NCBI RefSeq assembly: GCF_003010915.2
Contig: NZ_CP028426.1
Span: 2,604,001 to 2,668,000 of the forward strand
Source of the DNA: Gulosibacter molinativorax
Lineage (GTDB): Bacteria > Actinomycetota > Actinomycetes > Actinomycetales > Microbacteriaceae
Reading direction: 5' to 3'
Length of the DNA: 64,000 nucleotides
The position numbers and the translations under genes are program-made. The notes under the pieces were generated by a model. The model was given only the letters and a program-made list of their open reading frames with translations. It made no database searches and was not told the origin of the DNA. Shown in pieces: positions 10,271-18,756 of the stretch (position 1 is the stretch's first letter; each line of letters begins with the position of its first letter).

Positions 10271-10939
10271 GTGGATATTCCAGAGGCAATCAACGAGGTC
10301 GAGATCGAAGGCGAGCGCGTCGAGGTTGAGGCGCGCCCTGCTGTTGCTGACGAGATATTCGGCGACCGCGTTGGGCTCGCGCAGGCCTATGCCAACGCGC
10401 TCGCTCGGGACGGGGAATTGCTCGGACTGCTCGGGCCGTTGGAGTATCCCCGACTGTGGACGAGGCACATCATCAATTCGGCGTTGATCGCTCCACTGCT
10501 TCACGGCGAAGTTGGCGACGTTGGTTCGGGCGCTGGCCTCCCCGGGATTCCTCTCGCGATTGCGAGACCGGATGTGCAGTTCACTCTGATCGAGCCGATG
10601 GAGCGTCGGCACGATTGGCTGGTACAGCAGATCGGCGACCTCGAACTCGACAACGTGAAGGCAGTTCGTGGACGAGCGGAAGATATCGCTGAAACGGTCG
10701 CCTTCGATCAAGTCACCGCGCGTGCAGTTGCCGCGCTCTCGAAGCTCCTACCGTGGACGGTTCCGCTCGTGAAGTATGGCGGTGAGATCGTTCTTCTCAA
10801 GGGTCGCTCGGCCGAGGCCGAAATCACGAAGGCCGCCAAGGTCATTCGCCGATATGGACTCGAAGATATTCGGGTCGAAGAGGTTGGCGAGGGCCTCGAC
10901 ACCGAACCCACCCGGGTGGTTCGCGCGACGGTGCAGTAA
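10271..10939 (+). CDS. rsmG: 16S rRNA (guanine-N7) methyltransferase RsmG
   Basis: 222 residues, GTG start eight bases after jag. Class I SAM-dependent methyltransferase that methylates G527 of 16S rRNA (GidB family). It contains LWTRHIINSALIAPLL, the SAM-binding VGDVGSGAGLPGIPLAI, and VTARAVAALSKLLPWTVPL. Loss in other bacteria gives low-level streptomycin resistance. It is the last gene before the parS region. Confidence 0.96.
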   Translation: MDIPEAINEVEIEGERVEVEARPAVADEIFGDRVGLAQAYANALARDGELLGLLGPLEYPRLWTRHIINSALIAPLLHGEVGDVGSGAGLPGIPLAIARPDVQFTLIEPMERRHDWLVQQIGDLELDNVKAVRGRAEDIAETVAFDQVTARAVAALSKLLPWTVPLVKYGGEIVLLKGRSAEAEITKAAKVIRRYGLEDIRVEEVGEGLDTEPTRVVRATVQ

Positions 10940-11198
10940 CGCCCCTCCCAGCAGGATCTTGAGTCAACCGGACGCAAACCACGGATCGGAACGTTGGCTC
11001 GGGCAGAGTTTGCAGGATGCTGTCTCGGTCCAGCGGACTTGAGGACAGTCGGAGCGGGCACTGATCCTGCTTTGTTGGGTATAAAGTGCCTCTGATCAGG
11101 TGTTTTTACTCTCACTCTCGAGTTTGATTGTCGCGAGCGTGGATGCTTCGAGCAGCAGCGAAGTACTTCGCAAGCGAATCGATGCTCGGCATTTTGGC

Positions 11199-11212
11199 GT
11201 TTCACGTGAAAC
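11199..11212. promoter_or_regulatory. parS: parS site 1
   Basis: Exact core GTTTCACGTGAAAC, the ParB-binding palindrome; flanked by C on both sides. Confidence 0.9.
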
Positions 11213-11487
11213 CCATCAGGCTCGATGTGCATTGCGGCACATTCCCCGAGATCCTTTGGTTGTGCAAGGTGATGCTCTCAATCCGTCGTTAGGATCCGTC
11301 TCAGCGTTTCTGGAATCTTGTTGCGTGTGGTGCCCCCACACTTTTGATGGGCAAGTGACCACACGACTCATGGCTCAGAGATCACGGATTGGCTCGCCCA
11401 AATGAATTTCGGGCGGGACATGCACTGCATAGAACCGATTATTCTTTCGCCCCTCGCGTCGCTTGCCTGAGTGATAAAGATGACGAT

Positions 11488-11501
11488 GTTTCACGTGGAA
11501 C
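11488..11501. promoter_or_regulatory. parS: parS site 2 (one mismatch)
   Basis: GTTTCACGTGGAAC inside T...A flanks; the right arm has one substitution. A more degenerate copy (CTTTCACGCGGAAC) follows at about 11513. Confidence 0.75.
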
Positions 11502-11632
11502 AACAATCTTCGCTTTCACGCGGAACACCACAGCGGCTTCGACATCTTTGACGAGTTCTGAGAAACACGTACTGCATGGTCGAACACACCGTTTAGCCCC
11601 ATACCGTCATGAGACTGCTCGGCGGTGAGTGC

Positions 11633-11646
11633 GTTTCACGTGGAAC
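11633..11646. promoter_or_regulatory. parS: parS site 3 (one mismatch)
   Basis: GTTTCACGTGGAAC, the same right-arm substitution as site 2, 145 bases further on. Confidence 0.75.
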
Positions 11647-11828
11647 CCCCTGGTGGCTGTTGCAATGCAATCCATCGTTGATGTTGAGTTCCGAATGACC
11701 TCCGCCAAGTGCGTCAGGAGCTGATCCGGGTGCTGGGCATGGAAAGGATGCCAGGTTGCAGCTGGTCGATATGGCACTCCTCCTGGAACATGCCCGTCCA
11801 ACGAATGTCTCTCTTTGTCCTAACCTTG

Positions 11829-11883
11829 CATTGGGCATTGGGGATTGGGCATTGGGCATTGGGCATTGGGCATTGGGCATTGG
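11829..11883. repeat. heptanucleotide tandem repeat (CATTGGG)n
   Basis: Nearly eight head-to-tail copies of CATTGGG, with one unit (11843-11849) reading GATTGGG and the last truncated. It lies between parS sites 3 and 4. It translates as NAQCPMP-type repeats in shadow frames, which are not genes. Confidence 0.9.
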
Positions 11884-11913
11884 TCGTTTGGTTTTGTGCG
11901 ATCAGATCCTGAT

Positions 11914-11927
11914 GTTTCACGTGAAAC
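11914..11927. promoter_or_regulatory. parS: parS site 4
   Basis: Exact core GTTTCACGTGAAAC preceded by T. Starts exactly 142 bases before site 5. Confidence 0.9.
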
Positions 11928-12055
11928 GCAACTGATGGAGTCAGCCTTACTTCGGACCCTCTGATGCGGGACAGAGAATGGGTTCGGTGGGCTTTCCTGG
12001 ATCAGATGCTGATGAGAGTCAGGCGAAGTGAGGCGGATTGAGTCTCGATCAGGAT

Positions 12056-12069
12056 GTTTCACGTGAAAC
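12056..12069. promoter_or_regulatory. parS: parS site 5 (perfect 16-mer)
   Basis: TGTTTCACGTGAAACA at 12055-12070, the full palindromic consensus. Confidence 0.92.
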
Positions 12070-12197
12070 AGCGCGCTCGGGAGTTCAGTGGTGAGTTGAA
12101 GTGGCTTTCCATATGATTGGAGGGCGCGCGACAGCGATAGCCCAGTTGGGAGCATCTCCAACGGCGCGGATCGTGCTGATCGCGCAATCGGCACGGT

Positions 12198-12211
12198 GTT
12201 TCACGTGACAC
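12198..12211. promoter_or_regulatory. parS: parS site 6 (one mismatch)
   Basis: GTTTCACGTGACAC, one substitution in the right arm. Starts 142 bases after site 5. Confidence 0.75.
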
Positions 12212-12663
12212 CACCTAGCGGAAGGGCAGAACCGATTCGCGACGAAGGGTGTTTGGCCGAATCGAGGAAGGCTGATTGATTACGCTGAGACGCTTCGGAA
12301 TGTGAACCCCCGCGTGTCGAGGAGGAGTGTTTAAGTGGCGCATGCCTGCTTGGCGCATGGCGGCTTGCCGATAGCGGTGGCCCAGAGGGGCTGCACATGA
12401 TTCAGGTGTGCTTTCTTCGGCACTGGGTCGTTCTGTCGCTTGATTCTGTTGCGTTCGCAGTGGAGTGATCTTGGATGAGCGGTGTGTGAAGCGGTGGTGT
12501 GCGAAAGTAGTTGTGGGTTCCGGGTACGAGGACGCTGTTCGCTACTACTTCGGTGCGATTGCGCCATTTCGGCTTATAGTCGGCCAAAGAGCACCGTTGG
12601 CTTCACTCTGTTCCAAACAATGGGTTCCGAGACAGTTGTCAACGTCTCTCACGTGTTGCACAT

Positions 12664-12677
12664 GTTTCACGTGAAAC
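12664..12677. promoter_or_regulatory. parS: parS site 7 (perfect 16-mer)
   Basis: TGTTTCACGTGAAACA at 12663-12678, directly after a degenerate CTCACGTGTT half-site. Confidence 0.92.
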
Positions 12678-12863
12678 ACGGCTCGCTTCGTTGACTTGTC
12701 TTGCAAGTAAACCGAGGTTTCGAGATGGTGCGGTGCCATTACTCCCGCACTCCTCACCCGATGCAGTTCGTATGCGGCACTTAACCCTGACCCTCTGCTT
12801 CGTGGAGCAGCATCGGCGCTAGTTCTCGCTCGCGGTCGCCACTCGCAGTGCCACTCTTGCTCG

Positions 12864-12877
12864 GTTTCACGTGAAAC
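12864..12877. promoter_or_regulatory. parS: parS site 8
   Basis: Exact core GTTTCACGTGAAAC, flanked by G on both sides. Confidence 0.9.
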
Positions 12878-13036
12878 GTGTCGGGATAGGAAGGTCCAAA
12901 GGGTACCGAACCAGGTGGTGGGGTTAGTTGAAGGCTCTATGCGCGGTCGGGACGCACTTCTCACCGGCAGGAATCGCTGCCCCGGAATGGGTATGGAAAG
13001 TTCGGGCGTCGACCCTAGCCCTGTAGATCCAGTGGT

Positions 13037-13050
13037 GTTTCACGTGAAAC
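13037..13050. promoter_or_regulatory. parS: parS site 9
   Basis: Exact core GTTTCACGTGAAAC, preceded by T. Confidence 0.9.
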
Positions 13051-13366
13051 GGCTCGTGATCCTGCAGAGTTCTATCCCAGTGCTGGATTCTCAGGCAGAG
13101 GAACTTGCACGTCACGGGTAGACGACAGGCCATGGCCTCGCTAACGGGAAGGTCTCACTCCACGGTTGATCGGTGAAGATTCTTCCATCGTAGGAAGCGT
13201 GAGCGCGCGGGGTAACTTTCTCAGGATCTGGGCGTCCGGCTTTCAACCCGGCCCTCGCGAGGTCTGCCTTCTCGACGGACTGAAGATCAACCGGTGAGGC
13301 CTCATCTAAAGGAAGCTGGGCCAAATACTGGTGGCTGGATGGACTGCTCAACAACAAGTTGCGAGT

Positions 13367-13380
13367 GTTTCACGTGAAAC
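13367..13380. promoter_or_regulatory. parS: parS site 10
   Basis: Exact core GTTTCACGTGAAAC, preceded by T. Only 83 bases (start to start) from site 11, the closest pair in the array. Confidence 0.9.
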
Positions 13381-13449
13381 GGAGATCAACGGTACTGCGC
13401 ATGAAACGGATATCTAGAGCAATGACGAAGACAGAGGGTGGCGTGATGT

Positions 13450-13463
13450 GTTTCACGTGAAAC
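13450..13463. promoter_or_regulatory. parS: parS site 11
   Basis: Exact core GTTTCACGTGAAAC, preceded by T and followed by C. Confidence 0.9.
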
Positions 13464-13580
13464 CAGGAGGCCAAATTCGCCTTCGGTAGTGCGGCCCCAG
13501 TTTCCGCAGCGCTGCCGATTCGCTTCAATGCGTTGAAACTTCCAAGTTCCGGTGTGGACGCCGTCTCATCAATATCGTTC

Positions 13581-13646
<66 letters not shown>

Positions 13647-13784
13647 AATCTCGCCGTGGCCCAGCAGACGAGTCGATACACAGGGCCGAGGAAGGCTGTC
13701 GCTCAGTAGGCGAAACGTTCCGCAACCAGGTCCCATGATCTGGAGAGACTGAAGGGCGCGCATTCCAGTCAAGGCTGCTGAAGT

Positions 13785-13798
13785 GTTTCACGTGAAAC
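13785..13798. promoter_or_regulatory. parS: parS site 12
   Basis: Exact core GTTTCACGTGAAAC, preceded by T. Confidence 0.9.
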
Positions 13799-13906
13799 GG
13801 GCGAAGGGCTGTTGGAAGTTGATTCAATGCCGCGGTATCGCAGGAACTGTTGCCGCGCGAGAATGGCTATGCAAGCCCACGCTTGAATCGCACCTCTCCC
13901 TCGAAT

Positions 13907-13920
13907 GTTTCACGTGAAAC
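13907..13920. promoter_or_regulatory. parS: parS site 13
   Basis: Exact core GTTTCACGTGAAAC, preceded by T and followed by C. Confidence 0.9.
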
Positions 13921-14041
13921 CACGAAACGACTTGCCGGCTTTGAATCAACCCTCGAACCCTCCCAGCGCTACGAACCATTCGGTCGCAGATGTGAAGGAA
14001 GTGTGTACGGAAGTATTTCGAAGGGGCGGCGCTGTGCCCTG

Positions 14042-14055
14042 GTTTCACGTGAAAC
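14042..14055. promoter_or_regulatory. parS: parS site 14
   Basis: Exact core GTTTCACGTGAAAC, flanked by G on both sides. Confidence 0.9.
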
Positions 14056-14205
14056 GGTGGAGAGCCACGCAGATCGAAGCGCCATTCTGGTCTGCGCTCG
14101 GATCGCTGCTGTCGACGTCCGCAGCGGGATTGTTCGTCGTCGCGGACACTCCATGGCATCGCGTGTTGCAAGGGATCTCATGCCAGGAACGTACTTCACG
14201 GGAAT

Positions 14206-14219
14206 GTTTCACGTGAAAC
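14206..14219. promoter_or_regulatory. parS: parS site 15 (perfect 16-mer)
   Basis: TGTTTCACGTGAAACA at 14205-14220. A TTCACGGGAA-like remnant precedes it. Confidence 0.92.
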
Positions 14220-14381
14220 AACTCGGACACTTCTTGACGCCACCTCGAAGACGCCCGACGCCAAATGCCGAGCACTCGCATTTCACTTCCCGACGGCACA
14301 ATGTCGGTGGCTTGAGGGACGATGTGAGTGAGCTCGAAGCAAACTTTCGCCGTGATGAGGTGCGAATCTGCAAAGTCTGAT

Positions 14382-14395
14382 GTTCCACGTGAAAC
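14382..14395. promoter_or_regulatory. parS: parS site 16 (one mismatch), upstream of parA
   Basis: GTTCCACGTGAAAC with one left-arm substitution, about 113 bases before the parA start. ParB binding here could affect parAB expression. Confidence 0.75.
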
Positions 14396-14507
14396 GTACC
14401 TTTCCGCAAGCCGCGAGCCTCCCCGATGTTTTGAATTTCCCGACGAAGATAGAAGCCCCGGATCGAAATCAGCACTGAACACGATCAGGGAGAAAGGGTT
14501 TGCAAGC

Positions 14508-15407
14508 ATGAGCGACATCTTTGATTCGCCAATTGCCCGTCAGATGACCGAACTCAACGCTAAGAAGAAGTCGTTGAAGCGGCAAACTGCGCCCCGACCA
14601 GGGAAAACACGCGTAATGACGGTGTCGAATCAGAAGGGCGGGGTCGGAAAAACGACGACGACCGTCAATATGGCGGCGGCTCTTGCGACCTTCGGGCTTC
14701 GTGTCCTTGTGATCGACAACGACCCCCAGGGGAACGCCTCCACGGCGCTCAATATCGAGCATCGAGGCGACACTCCAGGTACGTACGAGGTGCTCATTGA
14801 CGGAACACCGCTCCGCGAAGTGGTGCAGCCAAGCCCTGACATCAAGGGCCTCTATTGCTGCCCGGCCACCCTGGACCTTGCCGGCGCCGAGATCGAGCTC
14901 GTGCCGATGGTTTCACGTGAAACACGATTGAGGAACGCGATCCACCGATACCTCGCGGAGACGGAAGCGGCCGGCGAACGGTTCGACTACGTGTTCATCG
15001 ATTGCCCGCCCTCGCTCGGCCTCCTCACGATCAACGCCTTTGCAGCTGCCGATGAAGTGCTCATCCCGATCCAGAGCGAGTACTACGCGCTCGAGGGTCT
15101 TGGCCAACTACTGAACTCCATCGACCAGCTGCGTGGCTACCTGAATCCAAATCTCGAAGTCTCGACAATCCTGATGACGATGTTCGATAAGCGCACGAAC
15201 CTGTCGAAGGACGTGCAAGACGAGGTTCGGCAGCATTTCCCAGACCAACTCCTCTCGACGGTCATCCCACGATCGGTAAGGATCTCGGAGGCCCCCAGCT
15301 TCAACAAGACCGTTCTCAGCTACGACCCCGAAGGCGTCGGCGCGGTCGCCTACAAGGAAGCAGCACTCGAAATGGCAAAGCAAGGAGCAAGTACCAATGG
15401 CAACTAA
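14508..15407 (+). CDS. parA: chromosome-partitioning ATPase ParA (Soj)
   Basis: 299 residues. Deviant Walker A ATPase that moves ParB-parS complexes apart over the nucleoid. It contains SNQKGGVGKTTTTVNMAAALA, the VIDNDPQGN switch and FIDCPPSLGLLTINA. ATG at 14508-14510 starts MSDIFDSPIARQM, with GGGAGAAAGGG just upstream; the open frame continues upstream to 14328 but reads through parS site 16 and was rejected. Codons at 14910-14923 encode MVSRETR and form an exact parS core within the gene. The last 11 bases overlap parB. Confidence 0.96.
   Translation: MSDIFDSPIARQMTELNAKKKSLKRQTAPRPGKTRVMTVSNQKGGVGKTTTTVNMAAALATFGLRVLVIDNDPQGNASTALNIEHRGDTPGTYEVLIDGTPLREVVQPSPDIKGLYCCPATLDLAGAEIELVPMVSRETRLRNAIHRYLAETEAAGERFDYVFIDCPPSLGLLTINAFAAADEVLIPIQSEYYALEGLGQLLNSIDQLRGYLNPNLEVSTILMTMFDKRTNLSKDVQDEVRQHFPDQLLSTVIPRSVRISEAPSFNKTVLSYDPEGVGAVAYKEAALEMAKQGASTNGN
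14910..14923. promoter_or_regulatory. parS: parS site 17, inside the parA coding sequence
   Basis: Exact core GTTTCACGTGAAAC read as codons for VSRET within parA. It shows that the array extends into the gene. Confidence 0.9.
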
Positions 15408-16836
15408 GCGACGCGCCGGTCTTGGTCGAGGGCTCGGTGCCCTCATCCCGCAGGCGCCAGACCAAGACGATCGAGCCATCGATGTGTTCTTCAACGGGTC
15501 GGCGCCACTCGGCCGACAAGAGACATCGAAAAATATCGATTTAGAAAACCAGAACGTCCAGACGCACTCTCCTGAGGTGCAAGTAGAGACGAAGAAAGGT
15601 ACCCAAAAGTCCTCCGCCTCGACCGCGGCCAAATCGAAGAAAACGACCACGGCCTCTGCTGCCACCTCGAAGTCGAAGACGAGTTCCGCATCCCGAACCG
15701 CGACAGCGACGCTCGAACGGGATACATCGGACCGCATTGAAACTTCGCCGGGTTCGGATGAAATCGCTGAGTTCGACAACGAGCTGACCGTCGATGCCGT
15801 GACCGGCGAAGTCTTGACGGAAGAATCGACGGACGAATCAACGGAACTGAGTGGCGAAAGTTCTTCACATGCGTCCACACGCCTATCCACAGATTCATTC
15901 ACAGCAGCTGTGGATAACCGAGCCCAGATAGGCCCAGATGGAACCTCGCTCAATACATCGAATGATCTCGATATAGAAGAGGCGGAGAACCTCCTTCCTG
16001 TTCCGGGTGCACAACTCGGCAACCTCGATCCCTACCGCGTGCTCGCGAACAATCGCCAGCCGCGAACCGAGTTCGATCAGGATGCGCTCGACGAGCTAAC
16101 CCACTCGGTCCGGGAGTTTGGAGTCTTCCAGCCAATCGTGGTTCGTCCGATTCCTGAGGATGATCCACGACGCGCCGAGGGTGATTATGAGCTCATCATG
16201 GGTGAACGTCGCCTCCGAGCGACAAAAGCTGCCGGGCGCACATCCATTCCGGCGATCATCCGCAACACGGATGACGACGACATGTTGCGGGATGCACTCC
16301 TCGAGAACCTGCACCGCGCGGAACTGAACCCGCTCGAAGAAGCCTCCGCGTACCAACAGCTCCTCGACGACTTCGGTTGCACACAGCAGGAGCTCTCCAC
16401 GCGCATCGGCCGCTCGCGACCGCGAATTTCAAATACGATCCGCCTGCTCAAGCTGCCGGTCGATGTGCAGCGTAAGGTTGCCGCGGGCGTATTGAGCGCG
16501 GGTCACGCCCGAGCAATCCTCTCCGTCGGTGAGCCAGCGGCAATGACGCAGCTCGCGAACAAGATCATCAACGAGAACCTCTCCGTGCGCGAGGCGGAAC
16601 TGGCCGCAGCGACCATGAGCATCCGCACCGATAGGCCGCCGACAAAGCAGACGCAAGTCGGCAGCGACTCCCTCAACGCCCATCTGTCTGGTGTTGGTGA
16701 GCGGCTCGGTGACCGGCTCAACACCCGCGTGAAGGTCGTCCTACGAAAGACAAAAGGCCAGATCAGCATCGACTTTGCGTCGGTAGCCGACCTCAACCGC
16801 ATCCTCGAGGCAATCGGTGAACCGACCGAGGCGTAG
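15397..16836 (+). CDS. parB: chromosome-partitioning protein ParB, long-linker form
   Basis: 479-residue CTP-dependent clamp that loads at parS. It starts MATKRRAGLGRGLGALIPQ, the ParA-contacting motif. Residues ~20-195 are a low-complexity Ser/Thr/Lys/Glu linker. The ParB/Srx nucleotide domain follows (LDPYRVLANNRQPR, MGERRLRA at 268-274, ENLHRAELNPLEEASAYQQ), then an HTH (CTQQELSTRIGRSRPRISNTIRLLKLP) and the dimer domain (VKVVLRKTKGQISIDFAS). Chromosomal ParBs are commonly about 280-360 residues, so the linker is a clear expansion. Its start overlaps parA. Confidence 0.96.
   Translation: MATKRRAGLGRGLGALIPQAPDQDDRAIDVFFNGSAPLGRQETSKNIDLENQNVQTHSPEVQVETKKGTQKSSASTAAKSKKTTTASAATSKSKTSSASRTATATLERDTSDRIETSPGSDEIAEFDNELTVDAVTGEVLTEESTDESTELSGESSSHASTRLSTDSFTAAVDNRAQIGPDGTSLNTSNDLDIEEAENLLPVPGAQLGNLDPYRVLANNRQPRTEFDQDALDELTHSVREFGVFQPIVVRPIPEDDPRRAEGDYELIMGERRLRATKAAGRTSIPAIIRNTDDDDMLRDALLENLHRAELNPLEEASAYQQLLDDFGCTQQELSTRIGRSRPRISNTIRLLKLPVDVQRKVAAGVLSAGHARAILSVGEPAAMTQLANKIINENLSVREAELAAATMSIRTDRPPTKQTQVGSDSLNAHLSGVGERLGDRLNTRVKVVLRKTKGQISIDFASVADLNRILEAIGEPTEA
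15883..15917. promoter_or_regulatory. inverted DnaA-box pair inside parB
   Basis: CTATCCACA (15883-15891, one mismatch) and TGTGGATAA (15909-15917, perfect) face each other across 17 bases in the part of parB encoding the low-complexity linker. Confidence 0.5.
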
Positions 16837-16907
16837 GTCTTGGAGGCGTCGTCGCCCGGGCTCACCTTCGGCCAACGGGAATGGAACTACAGAACACGGA
16901 GGAGAAC

Positions 16908-17588
16908 ATGGACCTGCAGCTTGAAGACCGCGTGATTTTGGTCGTCGGTGGACGAGGGCTGATCGGGAGCGCGGTCGTCGACTTGCTCCGCAAGGAGGGC
17001 GCAATCGCGATTCCTGCGTCGCGGAGCACCACCGAGGGTGTGCAGCTGGACGCCTCGCAGGACGACTCCGTTGCCGAGGCGGTCGCAACCGTTCTCGAAC
17101 GTCATGGTCGCATTGATGGACTCGTTGTTGCGGCGGCTCCTGCCGCCGGCACCCTTGATTCGTCTACTGACTCCGACCCCGCGGAGATCCTGAAGGCGCT
17201 CGACGCCAAGGCGCTGACGTTCCTCCGAGTGGCCAAGGCCGTCGTCCCCGCAATGCAGGATGCGGGATACGGCCGCGTAGTCGGCGTGAGCGGCCAGAAC
17301 GCCTTCCTCACCGGCAGCATGACCGGATCGATGCGGAACGCGGCACTGATCGTCGCGGCGAAGAATCTCGCCGACACGCTTGCTGGGACCGGCGTGAGCG
17401 TGAACACGGTGAGCCCGGGGCCGGTCACCACCGAGCCATCGGCTGCCGTCGAGATCGGCAAACCCGGTGAATCCTCGCCAGAGGACGTCGCGAACCTAAT
17501 CCTCTATCTCGTGTCGCCGCTGGCGGGCGCGGTGTCCGGCGAATCGATTGCGGTAGGGCATCGAGTGCGCGGCGTCACCGCCTTCTAA
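16908..17588 (+). CDS. atypical short-chain dehydrogenase/reductase-fold protein
   Basis: 226 residues starting MDLQLEDRVILVVGGRGLIGSAV, a Rossmann GxxGxxG, with DGLVVAAAPAAG in the NAG-like position and VSVNTVSPGPVTTEP after the active-site helix. GGAGG lies five bases before the ATG at 16908. Where classical SDRs have YxxxK, this protein reads GSMRN, so both catalytic residues appear absent. It may bind a nucleotide without ordinary dehydrogenase chemistry, or act on an unusual substrate. Substrate unknown. It follows parB on the same strand. Confidence 0.75.
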   Translation: MDLQLEDRVILVVGGRGLIGSAVVDLLRKEGAIAIPASRSTTEGVQLDASQDDSVAEAVATVLERHGRIDGLVVAAAPAAGTLDSSTDSDPAEILKALDAKALTFLRVAKAVVPAMQDAGYGRVVGVSGQNAFLTGSMTGSMRNAALIVAAKNLADTLAGTGVSVNTVSPGPVTTEPSAAVEIGKPGESSPEDVANLILYLVSPLAGAVSGESIAVGHRVRGVTAF

Positions 17589-17656
17589 GCGGTCGAACCA
17601 ATCCGGATCCACGGACCTCACGAAGCTCCACGAGGCACCAACCAGGCATAGAAAAT

Positions 17657-17695
17657 GGGGTGGATGAGCTGGGACTGAACCGGCGCATCCACCCC
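17657..17695. terminator. hairpin between convergent SDR and ddl-like genes
   Basis: GGGGTGGATG (17657-17666) pairs perfectly with CATCCACCCC (17686-17695) across a 19-base loop. It is the only strong structure in the gap between two convergent genes, so it may serve both. It lacks a clear T-run. Confidence 0.5.
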
Positions 17696-17718
17696 AATTC
17701 GCGGGTAGGAACGGCGTA

Positions 17719-18714
17719 CTAGACCACGAGGTTCGGCTGCGCCGGGGTGTTGCGCGGGCCGCGCGCTGCCGCATGCTCAGCGAGTTGGGCGTACACGTCG
17801 GCGAGCTCGAGGCCGGCGGCCTGGATGCCGAGGGGCACGAGTGAGGTCTCGGTCATGCCCGGGATCGGGTCGGCCTCGATGAACCACGGGGTGCCCTCGT
17901 CGTCGACGATGAAGTCGACGCGGGCGACATCGGCGAGCCCGATGATCTGGCAGACGCGCACGGCGAGCTCCGAGACCTGGGTCAGCACTGCCTCGTCGAC
18001 GCGCCCGGGCGCGTAGTACGTCGTCTCGCCCGCGTTGTAGCGCGCGGCGTAGTCGTAGACGCCACTATTCGGCACGACCTCGACGGGCGGCACTGCGAAC
18101 GGGCCCTCGCCGAAGTCGAGCACGCCGACCATGAGCTCGGTGCCGCTGACCTTCTTCTCGATGAGCACGCCATCGGCGTAGGTGAATGCCGTCACGAGCG
18201 CGCGCGAGAACTGCGACTTCTCGTTCACGAAGGACACGCCCTGCGAGGATCCGCCCTCGACCGGCTTTACGACGGCGGGAAAGTCGATGCCCCTCGAGAT
18301 GGAGTCGATCACGCTCGTGGCACCGAGCTCGCGGAACGTGTCGTTCGGCAGCACGATCGACTGGGGCGTGCGGATGCCCGTTCGCTTCACGAGCGCCTTC
18401 GCGGTGGCCTTGTTCCAGGCAAGCATGGCCGCGGTCGGCCGTGAGCCCACGTAGGGTACGTCGATCGCGCGCAACAGCGAGTAGAGCGCGCCGTTCTCAC
18501 CCGAAACACCGTGCAGCACCGGCCACACGACATCGACATCGTCAAAGTTCTGCTCGAGCCAGGGAAGCAGCTTCTCGTCGGGCTCGCGAACCGTGACACG
18601 AGCGCCGGCCTTGATCAGCGCATCCGCGACCCGGCGGCCCGAGCGCAGCGAGACATCGCGCTCGTGCGAGATCCCACCCGAGAGAATGACTACGTGTTGT
18701 CCCTCGATCGTCAT
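17719..18714 (-). CDS. D-alanine-D-alanine ligase family ATP-grasp protein
   Basis: 331 residues. The N-terminal domain has VVILSGGISHERDVSLRSGRRV and WPVLHGVSGENGALYSLL; the ATP-grasp core has FPAVVKPVEGGSSQGV and ARVDFIVDDEGTPWFIEADPIPGMTETSLVP. In peptidoglycan synthesis Ddl joins two D-Ala. Two signatures deviate: GENG for the usual GEDG and EADPIPG for the usual ExNxxPG Mg-binding motif, so the substrate may differ. It is downstream of the aminotransferase gene with a 42-base gap. Confidence 0.8.
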   Translation of the reverse strand: MTIEGQHVVILSGGISHERDVSLRSGRRVADALIKAGARVTVREPDEKLLPWLEQNFDDVDVVWPVLHGVSGENGALYSLLRAIDVPYVGSRPTAAMLAWNKATAKALVKRTGIRTPQSIVLPNDTFRELGATSVIDSISRGIDFPAVVKPVEGGSSQGVSFVNEKSQFSRALVTAFTYADGVLIEKKVSGTELMVGVLDFGEGPFAVPPVEVVPNSGVYDYAARYNAGETTYYAPGRVDEAVLTQVSELAVRVCQIIGLADVARVDFIVDDEGTPWFIEADPIPGMTETSLVPLGIQAAGLELADVYAQLAEHAAARGPRNTPAQPNLVV

Positions 18715-18756
18715 AACTGTTGCTCCTAAATTCAGGTCTGGAAGTTCGGTGAGGGG

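Noticed and set aside
11593-11912. Frames encoding repeated NAQCPMP or GIGHWAL peptides
   Set aside because: They are translations of the CATTGGG tandem repeat and are not conserved genes.
13850-14380. 176-codon plus-strand frame in the parS region, and several others there
   Set aside because: They match no family, overlap each other on both strands, and their repeated VSRET/FHVK peptides are translated parS sites.
14328-14507. Extended parA start at 14328
   Set aside because: The extra 60 codons translate parS site 16 and have no ribosome-binding support. MSDIFDSPIA at 14508 has a good Shine-Dalgarno and the usual ParA spacing to the Walker motif.
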